Positions 26,666 to 36,853 of a DNA stretch of 64,000 nt are shown here, in pieces. The notes under the pieces are model-generated. The model saw only the letters and a list, made by a program, of their open reading frames with translations. It was not told the origin of the DNA and searched no databases. Position numbers and translations under genes: made by a program. The stretch's first letter is position 1, and each line of letters opens with the position of its first letter. Origin of the DNA: Lutjanus erythropterus (taxonomy: Eukaryota > Chordata > Actinopteri > Lutjaniformes > Lutjanidae); the NCBI GenBank assembly GCA_020091685.1, contig CM034600.1:35706077-35770076 (forward strand), written 5' to 3'.

Positions 26666-29600
26666 GGAATCTGTTTTCCAAAACTTTTATCACAAGCAAA
26701 AAAAAAAAAATCTACCTGATAACTTCTAACAACAATTTCAAATAAGTTCATTTAATTGGTTGGCGGTTTATTTGTGCTATTCCTGCACAGATACGTCATC
26801 TGAAGCATCAGCTGTAAACTGTTTGGATTCATTCCTTCAGCAGAGGACACAATGTGCTTTTAAAAGAACATGCCAGTTGGTGACCTCTGTCCCTGGTAGG
26901 ACAATCTGATGACGCCTGCGACCTCATATCGTACACACTTTAGCAGATAATTATTGACGACTTGTTTCATTTACAAACAGCTGTACTGCTGTTTTATCTT
27001 TGCACCTCCAGGGTTTTCCACTGAGCATCCGTTAGGTAACAGGCCACACGAGAAAGCCTTCGCACAAGTAGGTCACGATCACATAACCACTCACAAGTTT
27101 CATTCAGTGGCACACTAACCTACATCTGTTGCACAGACTGCTCTCAGATTTTCCTTTAGATTGAAAAACCATCGATTACCCTCTCAGTCTTTTGCTCCAC
27201 GGCTTCAACTCCTCACCTGGCACGCCTGTGTTATATATCACCATGGTGAGGACACAGAGTGCTTCTTAACCTCTTGTTTGCTGCTCACTGTTGCTCTGCC
27301 TCTTTATACCAGTAAAATACTCATTTAACTAATTTCTTTTTGGAGTTTTCTTACAGTCTGACCAATATATTGGTTAACCGATATCATTGGCCTGGTCTTG
27401 GGCTATCACAGCTATATCGGTAAAGGCATGTGTTGTACGTTGTGTGCCTAAATGAGACCTTTTCTTAAACAGAACATACTGCAGATTGTTCTTAATTTGT
27501 TAGCTTTATACAGTATTTTATATATATTTGATCCTTTTTTTGTGATTCAGGTTAAATAACAGTACTGTGCAAAAGTTTTAGGCAGGTGCGAAGAAATGCT
27601 GTAAAGTAAGAATGCTTTCAAAAATATACAATTTAATTCTTTATTTTTATCAATTTACAAATTGCAAATTGAGTGAACAGAAGAAAAATCTAAATCAAAT
27701 CAATATTTAGTGTGACCACCCTTTGCCTTCAAAACAACATCAGTTCTTCTAGGTACACTTGCACAAAGTCAGGGTTTTTGTAGGATCATAGACAGGTGTT
27801 TAATTAACCAATTATACCAAACAGGGGCTAATGATCATCAATTTCATATGTAGGCTGAAACGCAGTCATTAACTGAAACAGAAACAGCTGTGTAGGAGGC
27901 TTAAAACTGGGTGAGGAGCAGTCAAACTCTGTTACCAAGGTGAGTTTGTGGAAGACAGTTTGATGTCGCAGGTCAGACACCATGACAAGACTGAGCACAG
28001 CAACAAGACACAAGGTGGTTCTACTGCATCAGCAAGGTCTCTCCCAGGCAAAGATTTCAAAGCAGACTGGGGTTTCATGATGTGCTGTTCAAGCTCTTTT
28101 GAAGAAGCACAAAGAAACAGAAGGCAGTTTGTTTGCCAAAGGGCTGGAGAGCGGTCTGCAGGCAACAGTGAAGCAAGGTGGAGGTCCCTTGCAAGTTTGG
28201 GGCTGCATTTCTGTAAATGAAGTTGGGGATTTGGTCAGGATTAATGGTGTCCTTGGTGCTGAGAAATACAGGCAGATACTCATCCATCATGCAGCACCAT
28301 CAGGGAGGCGTCTTATTGGCCCCAAATTTATTCTGCAGCAGGACAACGACCCCAAACATACAGCCAATGTCATTAGGAACTATCTTCAGTGTAAAGAAGA
28401 ACAAGGAGTCCTGGAATTGATGGTATGGCCCCCTCAGAGCCCTGATCTCAACATCATCGAGTCTGTCTGGGGTTACATGAAGAGACAGAAGGATCTGAGG
28501 CAGGCTACATCCACAGAAGATCTGTGGTTAGTTCTCCAAGATGTTTGGAACAACCTACCTGCTGAGTTCCTTCAAAAACTGTGTGCAAGTCTACCTAGAA
28601 GAATTGATGCTGTTTTGAAGGAAAAGGGTGGTCAAAAAGACAGTGAATGTGTAGTCCATCTTTTCCAGTATTTTTCATATTATTCAAGGCTGTCCTGAAT
28701 ACAGTCTTTGAGGGGTTTGATATTTCAGTGAGATTTACCTGCAAATATTCAAAGCTTCGACAAGCTACAACGCTTTTCTCAAACTCAGTTTTGGAGTCAC
28801 AAAAAATCGAATTATGATCTTCCTGCAGAACTCTCACTAGGATCTTGGGTTGGTGGTCCTAGCGTGACCTTTCCAAATATCATTCTCATCCCCTCTAGGG
28901 AAGGACAATAATCATAATGATAATAATATTGTTAGAATCTGTGAGGTGAAAAACATTTCTTTTATCTTTTGCATTTGTGAAAACAGTTTTGTGCCATTTA
29001 ACATGTTCACATCTGATTTTCTAGTTACCAAAACTTGATGTTTTGATAGGACTGCTGCTGTCTGGATTTCAGTCCTGTGTGATCCTATCACTATATACAA
29101 AGATTTCAAGTGAAATTCATCTTACTGTCATTGAGAGCTGAAGAAAGCAGAAAATATTCACCTATGGAAAATAGGCTAAAAACAAACAGAGGCCAAGTCT
29201 GAAATCATGAAAAGTTTCCTACCTCCAACAAAAGACACTAAGATGTTCTACAGTAAGTCTAAGCTCTTAAGATGAAAAAACAGTTCACAGGTCTTTTTTT
29301 CTCACTTCAGTGATAAGACATCAGTTATAAAACGTTAGACCTTGTTTTTCAGTCACCTAAGCAGAACCTTCACGTAAGCCGAACCTACATTTCAAAGAGC
29401 TCTGTCAGCATATTGTTTTCCAACATGGCCTTTTAATCATCTCTGACGCTTAATATGAGCTGCTTCAAAACATTGAAAAAAAAATGGGTCATGATTGTGT
29501 AAACTCCATAAACGAGTTGGAAACGGCTCAACACATCCATCTTATTTTCAGGCATTTAAAATAACAAGATAAATAGCGTGCAATTTATTTTTTTTGACCC

Positions 29601-32600
29601 AAGCAAAGATGAAAACAAGCTGTTGGTCATGGTTATAAATGGGAAAAATACAAAAGTTTATAGTGGAAGTGGGGCAAAATAAAACATGATGTTACCATTA
29701 ACCAAACACTGGATAATGATTTTGTAGTGTTGCCTTATATTGGTAGTCGTGACTGGACTGATAAAGGCGCCAAGCCAAAATATGGGCAGATGTATCACAT
29801 ATATGTTGGATCACAAGTGTGGTACAGAAATGCAAAACTGGGTTTGAGGTCATTTAGAAACCGTATCAACGTTCCTTTGTCCAGTAGAGAGCTGAAAGTG
29901 TTCAATTTTTAACTGTGAAATGTCCCACTCAGTAAGTACCGACAGCGATAAAGATGCAGGAGGTTCGCGTCAAAACAAGCCAACTGAGGTGGAGGAGATG
30001 GAAAGTGTTACTGGGGTGAAAGATATCTGGAGCGCCCTGATTTTTTTTTTTAATCTGTAAAGAGAACACCACCACCTGTGATCGATTAACTATGCCTAGT
30101 GGACAATCCCTCCCTCACTCTACCCTTCCTCACCTGTTCGCTCTGCTGCCGCCATCCATATGATTGCAGAAAAACGCCTACTTCTGCTGTTGTTCTGTAA
30201 AAACTTAAGTGCACCTTACAAGTCAGCTGACGGCGATGTTATTCCGCCGATTTCGATCCTTTTCGCTTTAACAACATTAACAACAGGCTTCCTCCACACG
30301 CGGCTCACCTGATGTGGTGAAAACAGGCTGGCGGGTGAAAAGTCCAAAATGGGAGTGGAGTTTTTCTGGGCGACTTTATAAAACACACAGCTGACGGAGA
30401 AAGTGAGCAAAGCTGACACATTCAGGGAAAGAAGAAACAGAGGGGGGCGTGTTGGTGTGTGTCCATTAATTATACCAGAGGTGTGTTTGGTTATGAAAAA
30501 GAAGGTAAAAAAGGAAAAGCAAGGTGAGCAGATTAAAGGAGTTTGTCACTAAACAATAACTTAATGTGGAGGAGTAAAAATAAAATTTACCTCTTAAAAT
30601 GTTTTTACTTATTTTGCGCTGCACTATTTTGTCTGTTTTACCTTTGACTTTCGGACCGGTTTTATTTTGCTGTCTTTCTGAGGCACTTTGTAATGTGAAT
30701 TTTGAGAAGTGCTCTGTCATATATAAAGAATATTATCAATATTGTTATTAAATGGTGAAATAAGGAATAGAAATTGAGTATTGTGCTGAGATTGTAAGAC
30801 ATCATGGGAAGTGTAGGACCCAGCGTTTAAGGAGTTTGACCCATACTGGAGACTGCATGTCTGTATATCTTGGCCTGTGCTGCATAAATGTTGACCATTC
30901 CTTTTTAATCAGTCTCCCGACTTTCCAATATAAAAATCACAGGAGCAGTCCTTTAACTTAAGGCCAGAAACACAGTCAGAAGCTGCCAACAAAAAAAGAC
31001 AACTGCGGTGGACTTTGTTAGTTTGTGTTTGTCATGTCAGTCACACACACACACACACACACAAAGAACACCACTTCAGGTTCTAATTCAGGAAACTTTG
31101 CTGTGCCATTTCGTTTTGTCTGTTATCATGTTTGTTTAAAAATAGGTCAGCATATTAAGATATTAAGATATATGTCTTAGAAACAATTTGTCCTGACTGT
31201 ACATTTGCATGAAAGACTGCTAACTAGATTCTTGGTGACTATGAAAGGTGGCAAAGCATTCATACCTATTTACAACACACCTACAGGGTACCTGCTGCAG
31301 AACGATGTTGCTAACTCATGCTATGCATTTCCCATTCATAAAATGGGATCGAGCATTTTAATCCAGACACAACAGACCTCAAAGACATTCTAAGTCACAG
31401 TTTACGGTAAAAATAAACAGTTCTAATTGGATGACGGCCTGTAATACACAGACAGGTGTCAGGGCAGCTGGACAGGTTTTAGTGTCAGTGCCTGAGCATG
31501 TGATGCTATTAGTGCTGCAGATATCTGTTTGGTCAACCTCACCTTCTAACCTGGAGCTATCTATATGTGGGACACATCAAATTACCTTTTAAACAATTTA
31601 AAAAAGTTTTTTTTCACAGTGTGCATAACTGAGGGACATGAAATATAATAAATATAACATAAAATAAACCATATGCTTGCACAGTGATTTATGACCTCAA
31701 TTCTGTTGGACGTGTTTTTACTTTAACCTCAGTCATTCATCCTGTGACCCGTTATGCAGCTTTTTAGCTTCTTCAGATGAAAAGGGTTGTTATAACCTTG
31801 AGGCTGACAGCAGTGTGTTTGTTATAACGCCACTGCCTTAGCCCAGATAAGTGGGGCGCATTCTGCAATTTTCTGCCAACCTCAATTGAAATTGTGAAAA
31901 AATACCCACTTCTCCTCTCGGATGAGAATGAATCAGAGCTTTGTCAACGTAAACAACACATATTCCCTGAACTCTTTCACAGCACAAGAGCCACTGAATC
32001 ACTTTGAACTGCTTTAAGGAAATGTTACCTCCTAAACCCTCTTGGTCCAAAAGAAAACGGTCATTGTTTTATACTGCAGCAATAAAAACACGGCTTGAAT
32101 ATGTCACTCAAAATAAGAAGTAAATGCTTTTGATCAAGTGTTGGTACAGAAATACTAACTAGATATGTCATGTCATGCAGTATGGATAATTAATATAATT
32201 TATTTTTAAGGTCCAGCGTGTAAGATTTTGGGGGCTATATTGGTAGAATATGGCAGAATTTTAATGTAATATTCATAATTATGTCTTCATTAGTGTATAC
32301 TCACCCGAATATAAGAATGGTTGTGTTTATGTTACCTTATAATGAGCCTTTTGTGGGTCCTCTTCCACAGAAGCCGTCATGTTGCACCGCCATGTTACTA
32401 CGGTAGCCCAGAACTGACAACTCAACCGACACTAGATTTGAACTTTCATGTTTGGAACAAGTTTCATAGTCACTGTGGGTTCCACTACAAGCTTAGAGGA
32501 GGAGAGTAAGACTAAGTGCTTGCAGTCCGCTAGCTCACCATAAGATGCCGCTAAATCCTACACACCAGTTCTTTAAAAGCCATAATGTTGTATAATAACC

Positions 32601-35600
32601 AGCTAAAAACACGTCCAAACACGTTGATTCTTACTTTTTTTAAAATAATTTTATTGAAAGATTCAATACAGCCCTAATGAATGGGGACATCATTAGTGAT
32701 CCGTCTAACCAAGTAAATTATTATTCTTTTTTGTATTTGTTTGTTGTTCAGCTGATCTGCTGTGCACTGAATAAAAGATTAAAACTGGGTCAAAATGACC
32801 ATTATCTCAAATTAATTAAATATAAGTGACATGTACCAACTGAAACTATAATTAGTCAAAAATGACAGATCTCTCCAGGAATCTTCCTAGGAAATTCTAA
32901 GGTAAATTTGAGCCAATGCCAAGTTTCTGATTCTGCATCGGCGTTAACTGATGCTGACAACTTATCAGTCCTCTCAGTTTACTATTTGACAGACTTACAG
33001 CCACATATTTAAGATACCTTTTCACTGTCACAAACCTTTACCTGCAGGTGTAGCACCGAAACATCACATATTAAAGGTGTTATTTAAAGTTTGACAGTGC
33101 ACAGGAGCTTATTTGTAACTTTTCATCTACCCACCTGTCTCATGAAATCGATGTGATATGAAGAGTGCATTTGCTTTACCAGTGACCAGTGCGTCACTGA
33201 AGTGTGTTTCCTGACTGGACACCGCCGCTGATGCGCTCATTCTCTTTTTAGCATCACAATCAGCTGGATGTGACTGGGTCACCGACTTCAATATTGATTA
33301 TTCTTGTGTGGGGACTGCAAATAGCACCTCAAAGCCAGAACGGGCCAGCGAGCAATGAATAATGAAGTGACGCCGACTCCCCCGCAGAGCAGATATTACG
33401 TTTTACAAACGACTCAACGCTCACGTGAACTCATACGCGTTCCCTCAAGACGGGGCAGAGCTTTATCTGACCAGTCTCACACACTCACACACACGCGCAC
33501 ACGCACACACACACGCACACACACACGCACACAAACAGCCTATTTACACACCATTTATCTTCGCAGCTTGTACACCTCTTCTAATAACCTACTTCTGAGA
33601 CTCCCCTCTAGAGTCTGCTGTGTTTAGAGACTCTTGCTGTAACCTATTCATCCAGTAACCGAGCCCTAACAACCTGCCTGACCTCTATAATGGGGATTAC
33701 TGTATGTGAGCGGAGACTAATACAAAAGGGCGTCCTGTGGCTGTGAAACCAGCTGAGCAGGTGCATTCAGGTCAAATCTATAAACCCTTATTTATATCAC
33801 CTGTTAAATCCACTTAAATTAAGCAGTCTGTTTTAAAACAATCTTTTACTACATGTGGTGTATTTAAAACCACAACAAGTGACCAAAAGTAAGTCATTAA
33901 AAGCCTTGATGGTTTTTTCAAAATCCAAATTCTGACTCATTCTGGACTAGAAGCAAAGGACAAGATGGAAAAAATATTCACAACTTTGTCAGACAATGGG
34001 GGAAATTCTCCAATTTAAAATCTAAAAGCCTTCAACACAACAGATAACGCCTCAAAAGCAGAGAAATGCTGACATCATGTTGCGTGTTGAAGCACTGCAG
34101 CTCTGTGGCTCCTATTTCCCCCTATTTCTCCCCTCAGCGAGGCAGATCCTCATTATGTATGAGTCACTGCTTTCAACAATTCTTCTGTGACTGACTGTCA
34201 TCACTGTCATACAAAAGGAACATAATGTCTGCAGTTCATATTTATGAATGTATTAAATAGACAGACTACAGACCCATACATCATTTTGGTTAGGCCCCTA
34301 TTGCTGGCTTTTTATTTTCGAGCAATTTTCGACACACATGGTGAAGTGTGGAGTGTGGAGGGGCAGCAGAAACAACATCTGGCTGTTGTCTTCAGTAGGA
34401 ACAAGTAAAATTCAATTTAGATTGGACGCACCAATTTTTCAGTGAAGGCAATGAAGGCTTGTCACGTCTGCCGGTAACTTCTACAACTCTTTTGGCCCTT
34501 TTTGTACTCGGGCTGCTTGGCTCTTGACTCGGTTCGACTCAGTGCATCCGCCCAGCACAGCAGAGTTTGCACATGATCGACAGTATGTTTTTACTGATGA
34601 CAGCCTCGTCTTTAGTCTAGCGTCTGAATGGTGGATAAACATTTTATTTCCCATGAATTCCCTTGTCATTTTGGTATCTTAAAGCAGCGAAATCTGTAAA
34701 TGTTGAGTTTTCATCAGCAGTAACTTAACATGACTCCTATCCAGCAGTAAAATAAAGCAGATACCTGAGAGTCCAAACAACAAAACAAGACACAAACTTA
34801 ACTTTAAACCAGACAATTAGTTAGAAGCTAAAAAAGTACTCGGGGCTAAAAAATGCCTTTGTCTCTGCTCTCCTGCACAGACATCACAGACATGAGTTAA
34901 GTCTTGGCTTTCCTTTAAACATCAGAAAAAAAGGCGAACTCATCTACTGGCAATGGGAAAAGGCTCAACTGCCTACTTTTAACAGTTCACCTGTTCAAAA
35001 TTAGTGCCTATATGTAGTTTTTTAGCGCAAAACTATATGAGATGTCATTTGCAATTATTTAGCTCCTTTTAAGTTGAGTTGTTGAACTTGTAAGCAAACA
35101 GTTGCTTATTTAAACATCTTGGAGTTAAGGAGCAACAATATCATTCATTCACTCTCTTTTAACTCTGATTTCGGTCTCTATTAGGGCTGTATCTGTTTGT
35201 CTCACTGCAGAGTTTTACTACAGCAAACTGTTGCACCGCGTCTGTCTCCAGTTTGTTTACATCTGCTTCCACAGCAGATCACGTGAAATCGCGTCCCGCG
35301 AATGATCTCGCGAGATCACGTTCCCCCTGTTCATAATCTCAATATAAAACTACAATAAGGCCTGGCTGTTACCTGGAGGACTTTGGAGAAAATGTAAAAT
35401 AGTATTTAATGAACATCAGAATCGGCAGGTCAAGTCCTTAAAAAAACTGGAATCAGCCAAGAAAAGTGAAATCGGTGCATCTCTAATAAATAAAAAAATA
35501 AAAAAAGAGTGAACTAAATTCGTACATCTTCATCTTTAAGTCAAGCACTTATACTTGATATATTCACCTGTGTTCATTCATCTGTTGAAAGCCTTCTGTA

Positions 35601-36847
35601 GACAGAAAATGTCTCAGATATGTTTTTTTCTTTGAGCATTTAAGAGTGCAATGTTTTTGGTGAAAAAATAAGAATCATGCAAGAAAATAATGATCTCAGT
35701 TCTTAGGGAGAAAAATCATGATTCACATTTCAGCAAGAATCGTGAAACCCTCGCCTCTGGCACTTTAGCTGCTAAATGCTCCACTGTGATCACCAGCTTG
35801 TCTCCAACTGTGTTTGTCTACTGTTTCCTGCTGGGCAAGTAGTGGACTTTAGAGCTGTTGAGAATGACTAAGAAAGTGGTGAGAGTCAACCAGAACAGTG
35901 CAGCTGTGGGCCAGACAGTGAAATAATAAAGCTCTGTGGTTCTATAGTTGTTCTCAGGTTCTTCACTGGGAGCTACACCTTTCCCCATTTTCATTTGATA
36001 CATTATTATAAAAATGTTGATTATAGCTTCTTTAAAAACTTGAAAATATGACCTGTTGCACTTCTGTCATAATAAAACATCCATTTAAGTATGAATTGTT
36101 ACCAGTATTGATAGTCCTCAGTTACAGGGCTGTGTGATATGATTATACTCTATACCACAACATTAATGAGCAATATTTTTCTGATTTAACATATCATGAT
36201 ATGGCAAATAGAGGCAAGATTACATGTAAACATATTCAATTTTAAGTTTAATGCAAGTAAAACAAGCTTAACAACTACTTTATTAGTTTAAGTTATAAAA
36301 TACTTGGAATGATTGATTAAAGTCAACAGTTCCCAGTCTTTTTGACTGGTGACCCATTAAAACGAATTGATTATTTACTTGTGACCCCCCCTCCCCTCAC
36401 TGGCTGCTTATGTCTAACAACTGATGAGTTAATTTGAATAACTTGCTAAAAATTCACAAGACGAAAGACAAATATGTTTTTCTGCTTTCGTATCCTCGTA
36501 ATCATTTCACGACTCATGAGGTTCTGAGATTTACCTTGTGACCTACATGTTGGGAACCACAAATTTAGGCAAAAGGATTGTGTCAAATGAAGCATTTGAT
36601 TCTACTAAAGGTGCTTTCAGAACTACAAAACAAACCTCCACCCCCAAATATCCTAAAATGCACAAATAAAAAACAAGAAGCCATCTTACCGCCACCTGTT
36701 GACCCCGACGTTGGAGGAGCCTGCAAACCATGGGTCCAGGAAGTAAACACAGCGTACTGTGCCCGCCCCTCTGACCGCCTCCCGTAGTGCTGGGTTGTCA
36801 TGGAGACGGAGTCCCTTCCGGAACCAGTGGATGGAATTTGGGGCCAT
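6890..36847 (-). CDS. cry3a/cry3b: CRY1-family cryptochrome, 13 coding exons, 664 aa (teleost cry1b / cry3a-b group)
   Basis: Circadian transcriptional repressor: vertebrate CRY1-type proteins bind PER and inhibit CLOCK:BMAL in the nucleus. Join on the minus strand: 36847-36690, 20108-20000, 19779-19637, 18330-18146, 15565-15477, 15260-15120, 13979-13668, 12997-12846, 9345-9143, 8899-8789, 8671-8507, 7558-7478, 7035-6890. All junctions are AG/GT and the sum is 1995 bases, in phase throughout. The protein starts [19 protein letters not shown]. The photolyase-like domain covers roughly residues 3-135 and the FAD-binding alpha domain roughly 215-490. Trp320, Trp374 and Trp397 match the Trp-triad positions of human CRY1. 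From about 498 the tail departs from mammalian CRY1, with N6 (527-532), Q4 (569-572), Q11 (578-588), an [10 protein letters not shown] block and a basic GKRERESER stretch. The length and MAPNS start fit the fish proteins once called Cry2a/Cry2b (now cry3a/cry3b, also cry1ba/cry1bb). Which of the two this is cannot be settled here. Confidence 0.96.
7036..7477 (-). other. Cryptochrome intron 12
   Basis: 442 bp between coding exons 12 and 13. No repeat or other feature recognised. Confidence 0.85.
7478..7558 (-). CDS. Cryptochrome coding exon 12 (tail)
   Basis: 81 bases, residues 591-616 ([20 protein letters not shown], then AVPQHP). Ser/Thr-rich, so a plausible phosphorylation region. Acceptor GATGTAG, donor CAGGTAGG; the acceptor tract is weaker than the others, but the phase fits exactly. 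Confidence 0.88.
7559..8506 (-). other. Cryptochrome intron 11
   Basis: 948 bp; apart from the short tandem duplication at 7616-7669 nothing stands out. Confidence 0.85.
7616..7669. repeat. Tandem duplication, 27-bp unit, two copies
   Basis: The unit atcatatacttataatatt, continuing ataacatc, occurs twice head to tail inside cryptochrome intron 11 with almost no divergence. This suggests a recent duplication and a possible polymorphic site. Confidence 0.85.
8507..8671 (-). CDS. Cryptochrome coding exon 11 (tail, Gln runs)
   Basis: 165 bases, residues 536-589 ([19 protein letters not shown], then FDDEEQ). It ends in Q4 and an 11-residue Gln run encoded mostly by CAA with some CAG. Acceptor TTTTTTCAG, donor ATGGTAGGT. 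Confidence 0.93.
8789..8899 (-). CDS. Cryptochrome coding exon 10 (tail, Asn run)
   Basis: 111 bases, residues 499-534. After [15 protein letters not shown] it becomes SPGEQQPGT followed by six consecutive AAC-coded Asn. Acceptor TTTCAG, donor CTGTAAGTC. It is in phase with both neighbours. Confidence 0.93.
9143..9345 (-). CDS. Cryptochrome coding exon 9
   Basis: 203 bases, residues 431-497 ([20 protein letters not shown] through QLSRYRGL). It covers the end of the FAD domain and the C-terminal coiled-coil helix that contacts PER/FBXL3 in mammalian CRYs. Acceptor CTTCCAG, donor GGGTAAGAG. Confidence 0.97.
9346..12845 (-). other. Cryptochrome intron 8, partly GC-rich
   Basis: 3.5 kb. 10.1-11.9 kb is much more GC-rich than the surroundings, with G/C-runs and TG tracts at about 11169-11192 and 11313-11342; a long TG tract follows at 12694-12754. 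A 183-codon plus-strand frame (11457-12008) lies in the GC-rich part and is discussed among the findings; I do not call it a gene. Confidence 0.8.
12694..12754. repeat. (TG)n microsatellite
   Basis: About 30 TG units within cryptochrome intron 8, about 90 bp from the donor of coding exon 8. Confidence 0.95.
12846..12997 (-). CDS. Cryptochrome coding exon 8
   Basis: 152 bases, residues 380-429. It includes [17 protein letters not shown] (Trp397 position) and the [17 protein letters not shown] segment. Acceptor GTCTCAG, donor CAGGTGGG. Confidence 0.97.
12998..13667 (-). other. Cryptochrome intron 7
   Basis: 670 bp; a T tract of about 20 bases (from about 13627) lies near the end of exon 7. 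Nothing else seen. Confidence 0.85.
13668..13979 (-). CDS. Cryptochrome coding exon 7
   Basis: 312 bases, residues 276-379, the largest coding exon and phase 0 at both ends. It carries [10 protein letters not shown], the Trp320 and Trp374 positions and the [18 protein letters not shown]-binding helix. Acceptor GTACCCAG, donor AAGGTGAGC. Confidence 0.97.
13980..15119 (-). other. Cryptochrome intron 6
   Basis: 1.1 kb with no recognised repeat or gene. Confidence 0.85.
15120..15260 (-). CDS. Cryptochrome coding exon 6
   Basis: 141 bases, residues 229-275, phase 0 at both ends ([20 protein letters not shown] through LTDLYRK). Acceptor TTTTCCAG, donor AAGGTGAGC. It contains the [16 protein letters not shown]-pocket motif. 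Confidence 0.96.
15477..15565 (-). CDS. Cryptochrome coding exon 5
   Basis: 89 bases, residues 200-228 ([19 protein letters not shown] through ERK). Acceptor TTTTCAG, donor AAAAGTGAGT. Start of the FAD-binding domain. Confidence 0.95.
16560..17160. repeat. Degenerate tandem repeat, about 205-250-bp unit, three copies
   Basis: Three diverged copies share landmarks in order: a 'caggtgtgagcagcagatgg' type start (near 16571, 16778 and 17027), an 'aaaccagacatctgcactga' block (copies 1 and 2, with a weaker match in copy 3) and an 'agagggttaacacgcttaat' block. The copies are diverged enough to be old. Confidence 0.75.
17600..17765. repeat. Copy 1 of an unnamed interspersed repeat
   Basis: Contains 'cattaattcaaccaattccc' and 'ttgtccaatcaacacaac', which recur in the same order and spacing at 51866-51960. 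No terminal repeats were recognised. Confidence 0.6.
18146..18330 (-). CDS. Cryptochrome coding exon 4
   Basis: 185 bases, residues 138-198 ([17 protein letters not shown] through YGVPSLEEL). Acceptor CCCCCCAG, donor GGGTGAG. It encodes the linker between the photolyase and FAD domains; the segment [14 protein letters not shown] is the least conserved part of the core. Confidence 0.95.
18331..19636 (-). other. Cryptochrome intron 3
   Basis: 1.3 kb; nothing recognised. Confidence 0.85.
19637..19779 (-). CDS. Cryptochrome coding exon 3
   Basis: 143 bases, residues 90-136 ([19 protein letters not shown] through SHTLYDLD). Acceptor GTCTTAG, donor AAGTGAGG. It completes the photolyase-like alpha/beta domain. 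Confidence 0.95.
20000..20108 (-). CDS. Cryptochrome coding exon 2
   Basis: 109 bases, residues 54-89 ([13 protein letters not shown] through VFPRLFK). Acceptor CCTTCAG, donor AAGGTCAGC. It continues the photolyase-like domain and completes codon 53 as Arg. Confidence 0.95.
21955..22012 (+). repeat. 3' tail of a non-LTR-like repeat
   Basis: 'aatttccccgttgtagcagt', then aataaaggaatatcttatctta, resembles the common fish LINE-derived 3' end that finishes in a TTATC-type short repeat. Confidence 0.45.
22220..22695 (+). mobile_element. Non-LTR retrotransposon remnant (reverse-transcriptase C-terminus and 3' end)
   Basis: Segments resemble the end of a fish LINE open frame and 3' UTR: 'catcccaggatcttgttcac', then 'gttccaaccctcacctatgg' followed by tcatgagctctggg (peptide [12 protein letters not shown]), then 'tgccgcgacccagcccggag' and an 'aaatggatgcatgggtagat' tail. 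A middle stretch is missing and frames are broken, so the copy is inactive. The plus-strand orientation is opposite to the host gene. Assignment to an RTE/Rex-like group is from memory of such sequences and is not certain. Confidence 0.65.
27559..28637 (+). mobile_element. Tc1/mariner-like transposon, 5' end present, 3' end lost
   Basis: The left end begins acagtactgtgcaaaagttt, a terminal inverted repeat typical of fish Tc1-like elements, next to a TA-rich target. A transposase relic follows. The matching inverted repeat expected on the right is absent: similarity stops after the transposase C-terminus (KEKGG, 28631), and the sequence runs on as ordinary intron. The element is therefore truncated. 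Confidence 0.85.
27982..28637 (+). pseudogene. Tc1-like transposase pseudogene
   Basis: The ATG at 27982 opens a frame encoding the N-terminal HTH region ([19 protein letters not shown], then [12 protein letters not shown]) with an in-frame TGA at 28078-28080. The same frame resumes and keeps the C-terminal catalytic part, including [16 protein letters not shown] (second Asp) and the [15 protein letters not shown] block with the catalytic Glu. The middle, including the first catalytic Asp region, is missing: the sequence jumps from KKHKETE to a QFV-RAGE segment in another frame and then to [11 protein letters not shown] stop, an internal deletion of roughly 400 bp and frame shifts make it non-functional. 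Confidence 0.88.
32208..32577. mobile_element. Short non-autonomous inverted-repeat element (MITE-like), copy 1
   Basis: Ends are imperfect inverted repeats: 'aaggtccagcgtgtaagatt' at the left and 'aaatcctacacaccagttct' near the right. The interior has 'catgttactacggtagccca' and 'tgccgctaaatcc', which recur at 56455-56745. No coding capacity. The pattern is that of an abundant percomorph short element. Confidence 0.7.
33475..33534. repeat. Interrupted (CA)n tract
   Basis: CA repeats broken at regular points by cacgca, inside the large cryptochrome intron. Confidence 0.85.
35170..35487. mobile_element. DNA-transposon-like repeat (hAT type) with CpG-rich palindrome
   Basis: The right end 'aaatcggtgcatctctaata' resembles termini of fish hAT-type short elements; the left limit is vague ('attagggctgtatc' near 35180). 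Inside are CACGTG (35280-35285), the palindrome TCTCGCGAGA (35306-35315) and CACGTT (35317-35322). Confidence 0.45.
36325..36560 (-). repeat. Probable dispersed fish repeat
   Basis: Starts 'ttcccagtctttttgactgg' and ends 'catgttgggaaccac', bounded by short complementary phrases familiar from fish repeats ('gggaacca'). Low certainty on limits. Confidence 0.35.
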
Positions 36848-36853
36848 TTTATT
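36690..36853 (-). CDS. Cryptochrome first coding exon (start codon)
   Basis: The ATG is at 36847-36845 on the minus strand, giving residues 1-52 plus two bases of codon 53; the donor is CGGTAAG. Only six bases (AATAAA) separate the ATG from a strong acceptor (CTTTTTCTCTCTCAG), so 36853-36848 is 5' UTR and an upstream non-coding exon is required. The start context AAAATGG is favourable. Confidence 0.95.

Larger units (their letters stand above)
20109..36689 (-). other. Large cryptochrome intron after coding exon 1
   Basis: 16.6 kb, the longest intron. It holds a non-LTR fragment (22220-22695), a non-LTR 3' tail (21955-22012), a dead Tc1-like element (27559-28637), a short inverted-repeat element (32208-32577), a hAT-like repeat end (about 35170-35487) and CA tracts. 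The segments between these show no gene. A 27355-27450 stretch rich in 'cgatatc'/'atatcgg' resembles another fish DNA-transposon relic. Confidence 0.8.

Noticed and set aside
31139-31149. Second consensus RORE (AAAATAGGTCA) in the large cry intron
   Set aside because: It lies 12.7 kb from the promoter with no accompanying motif; treated as background.
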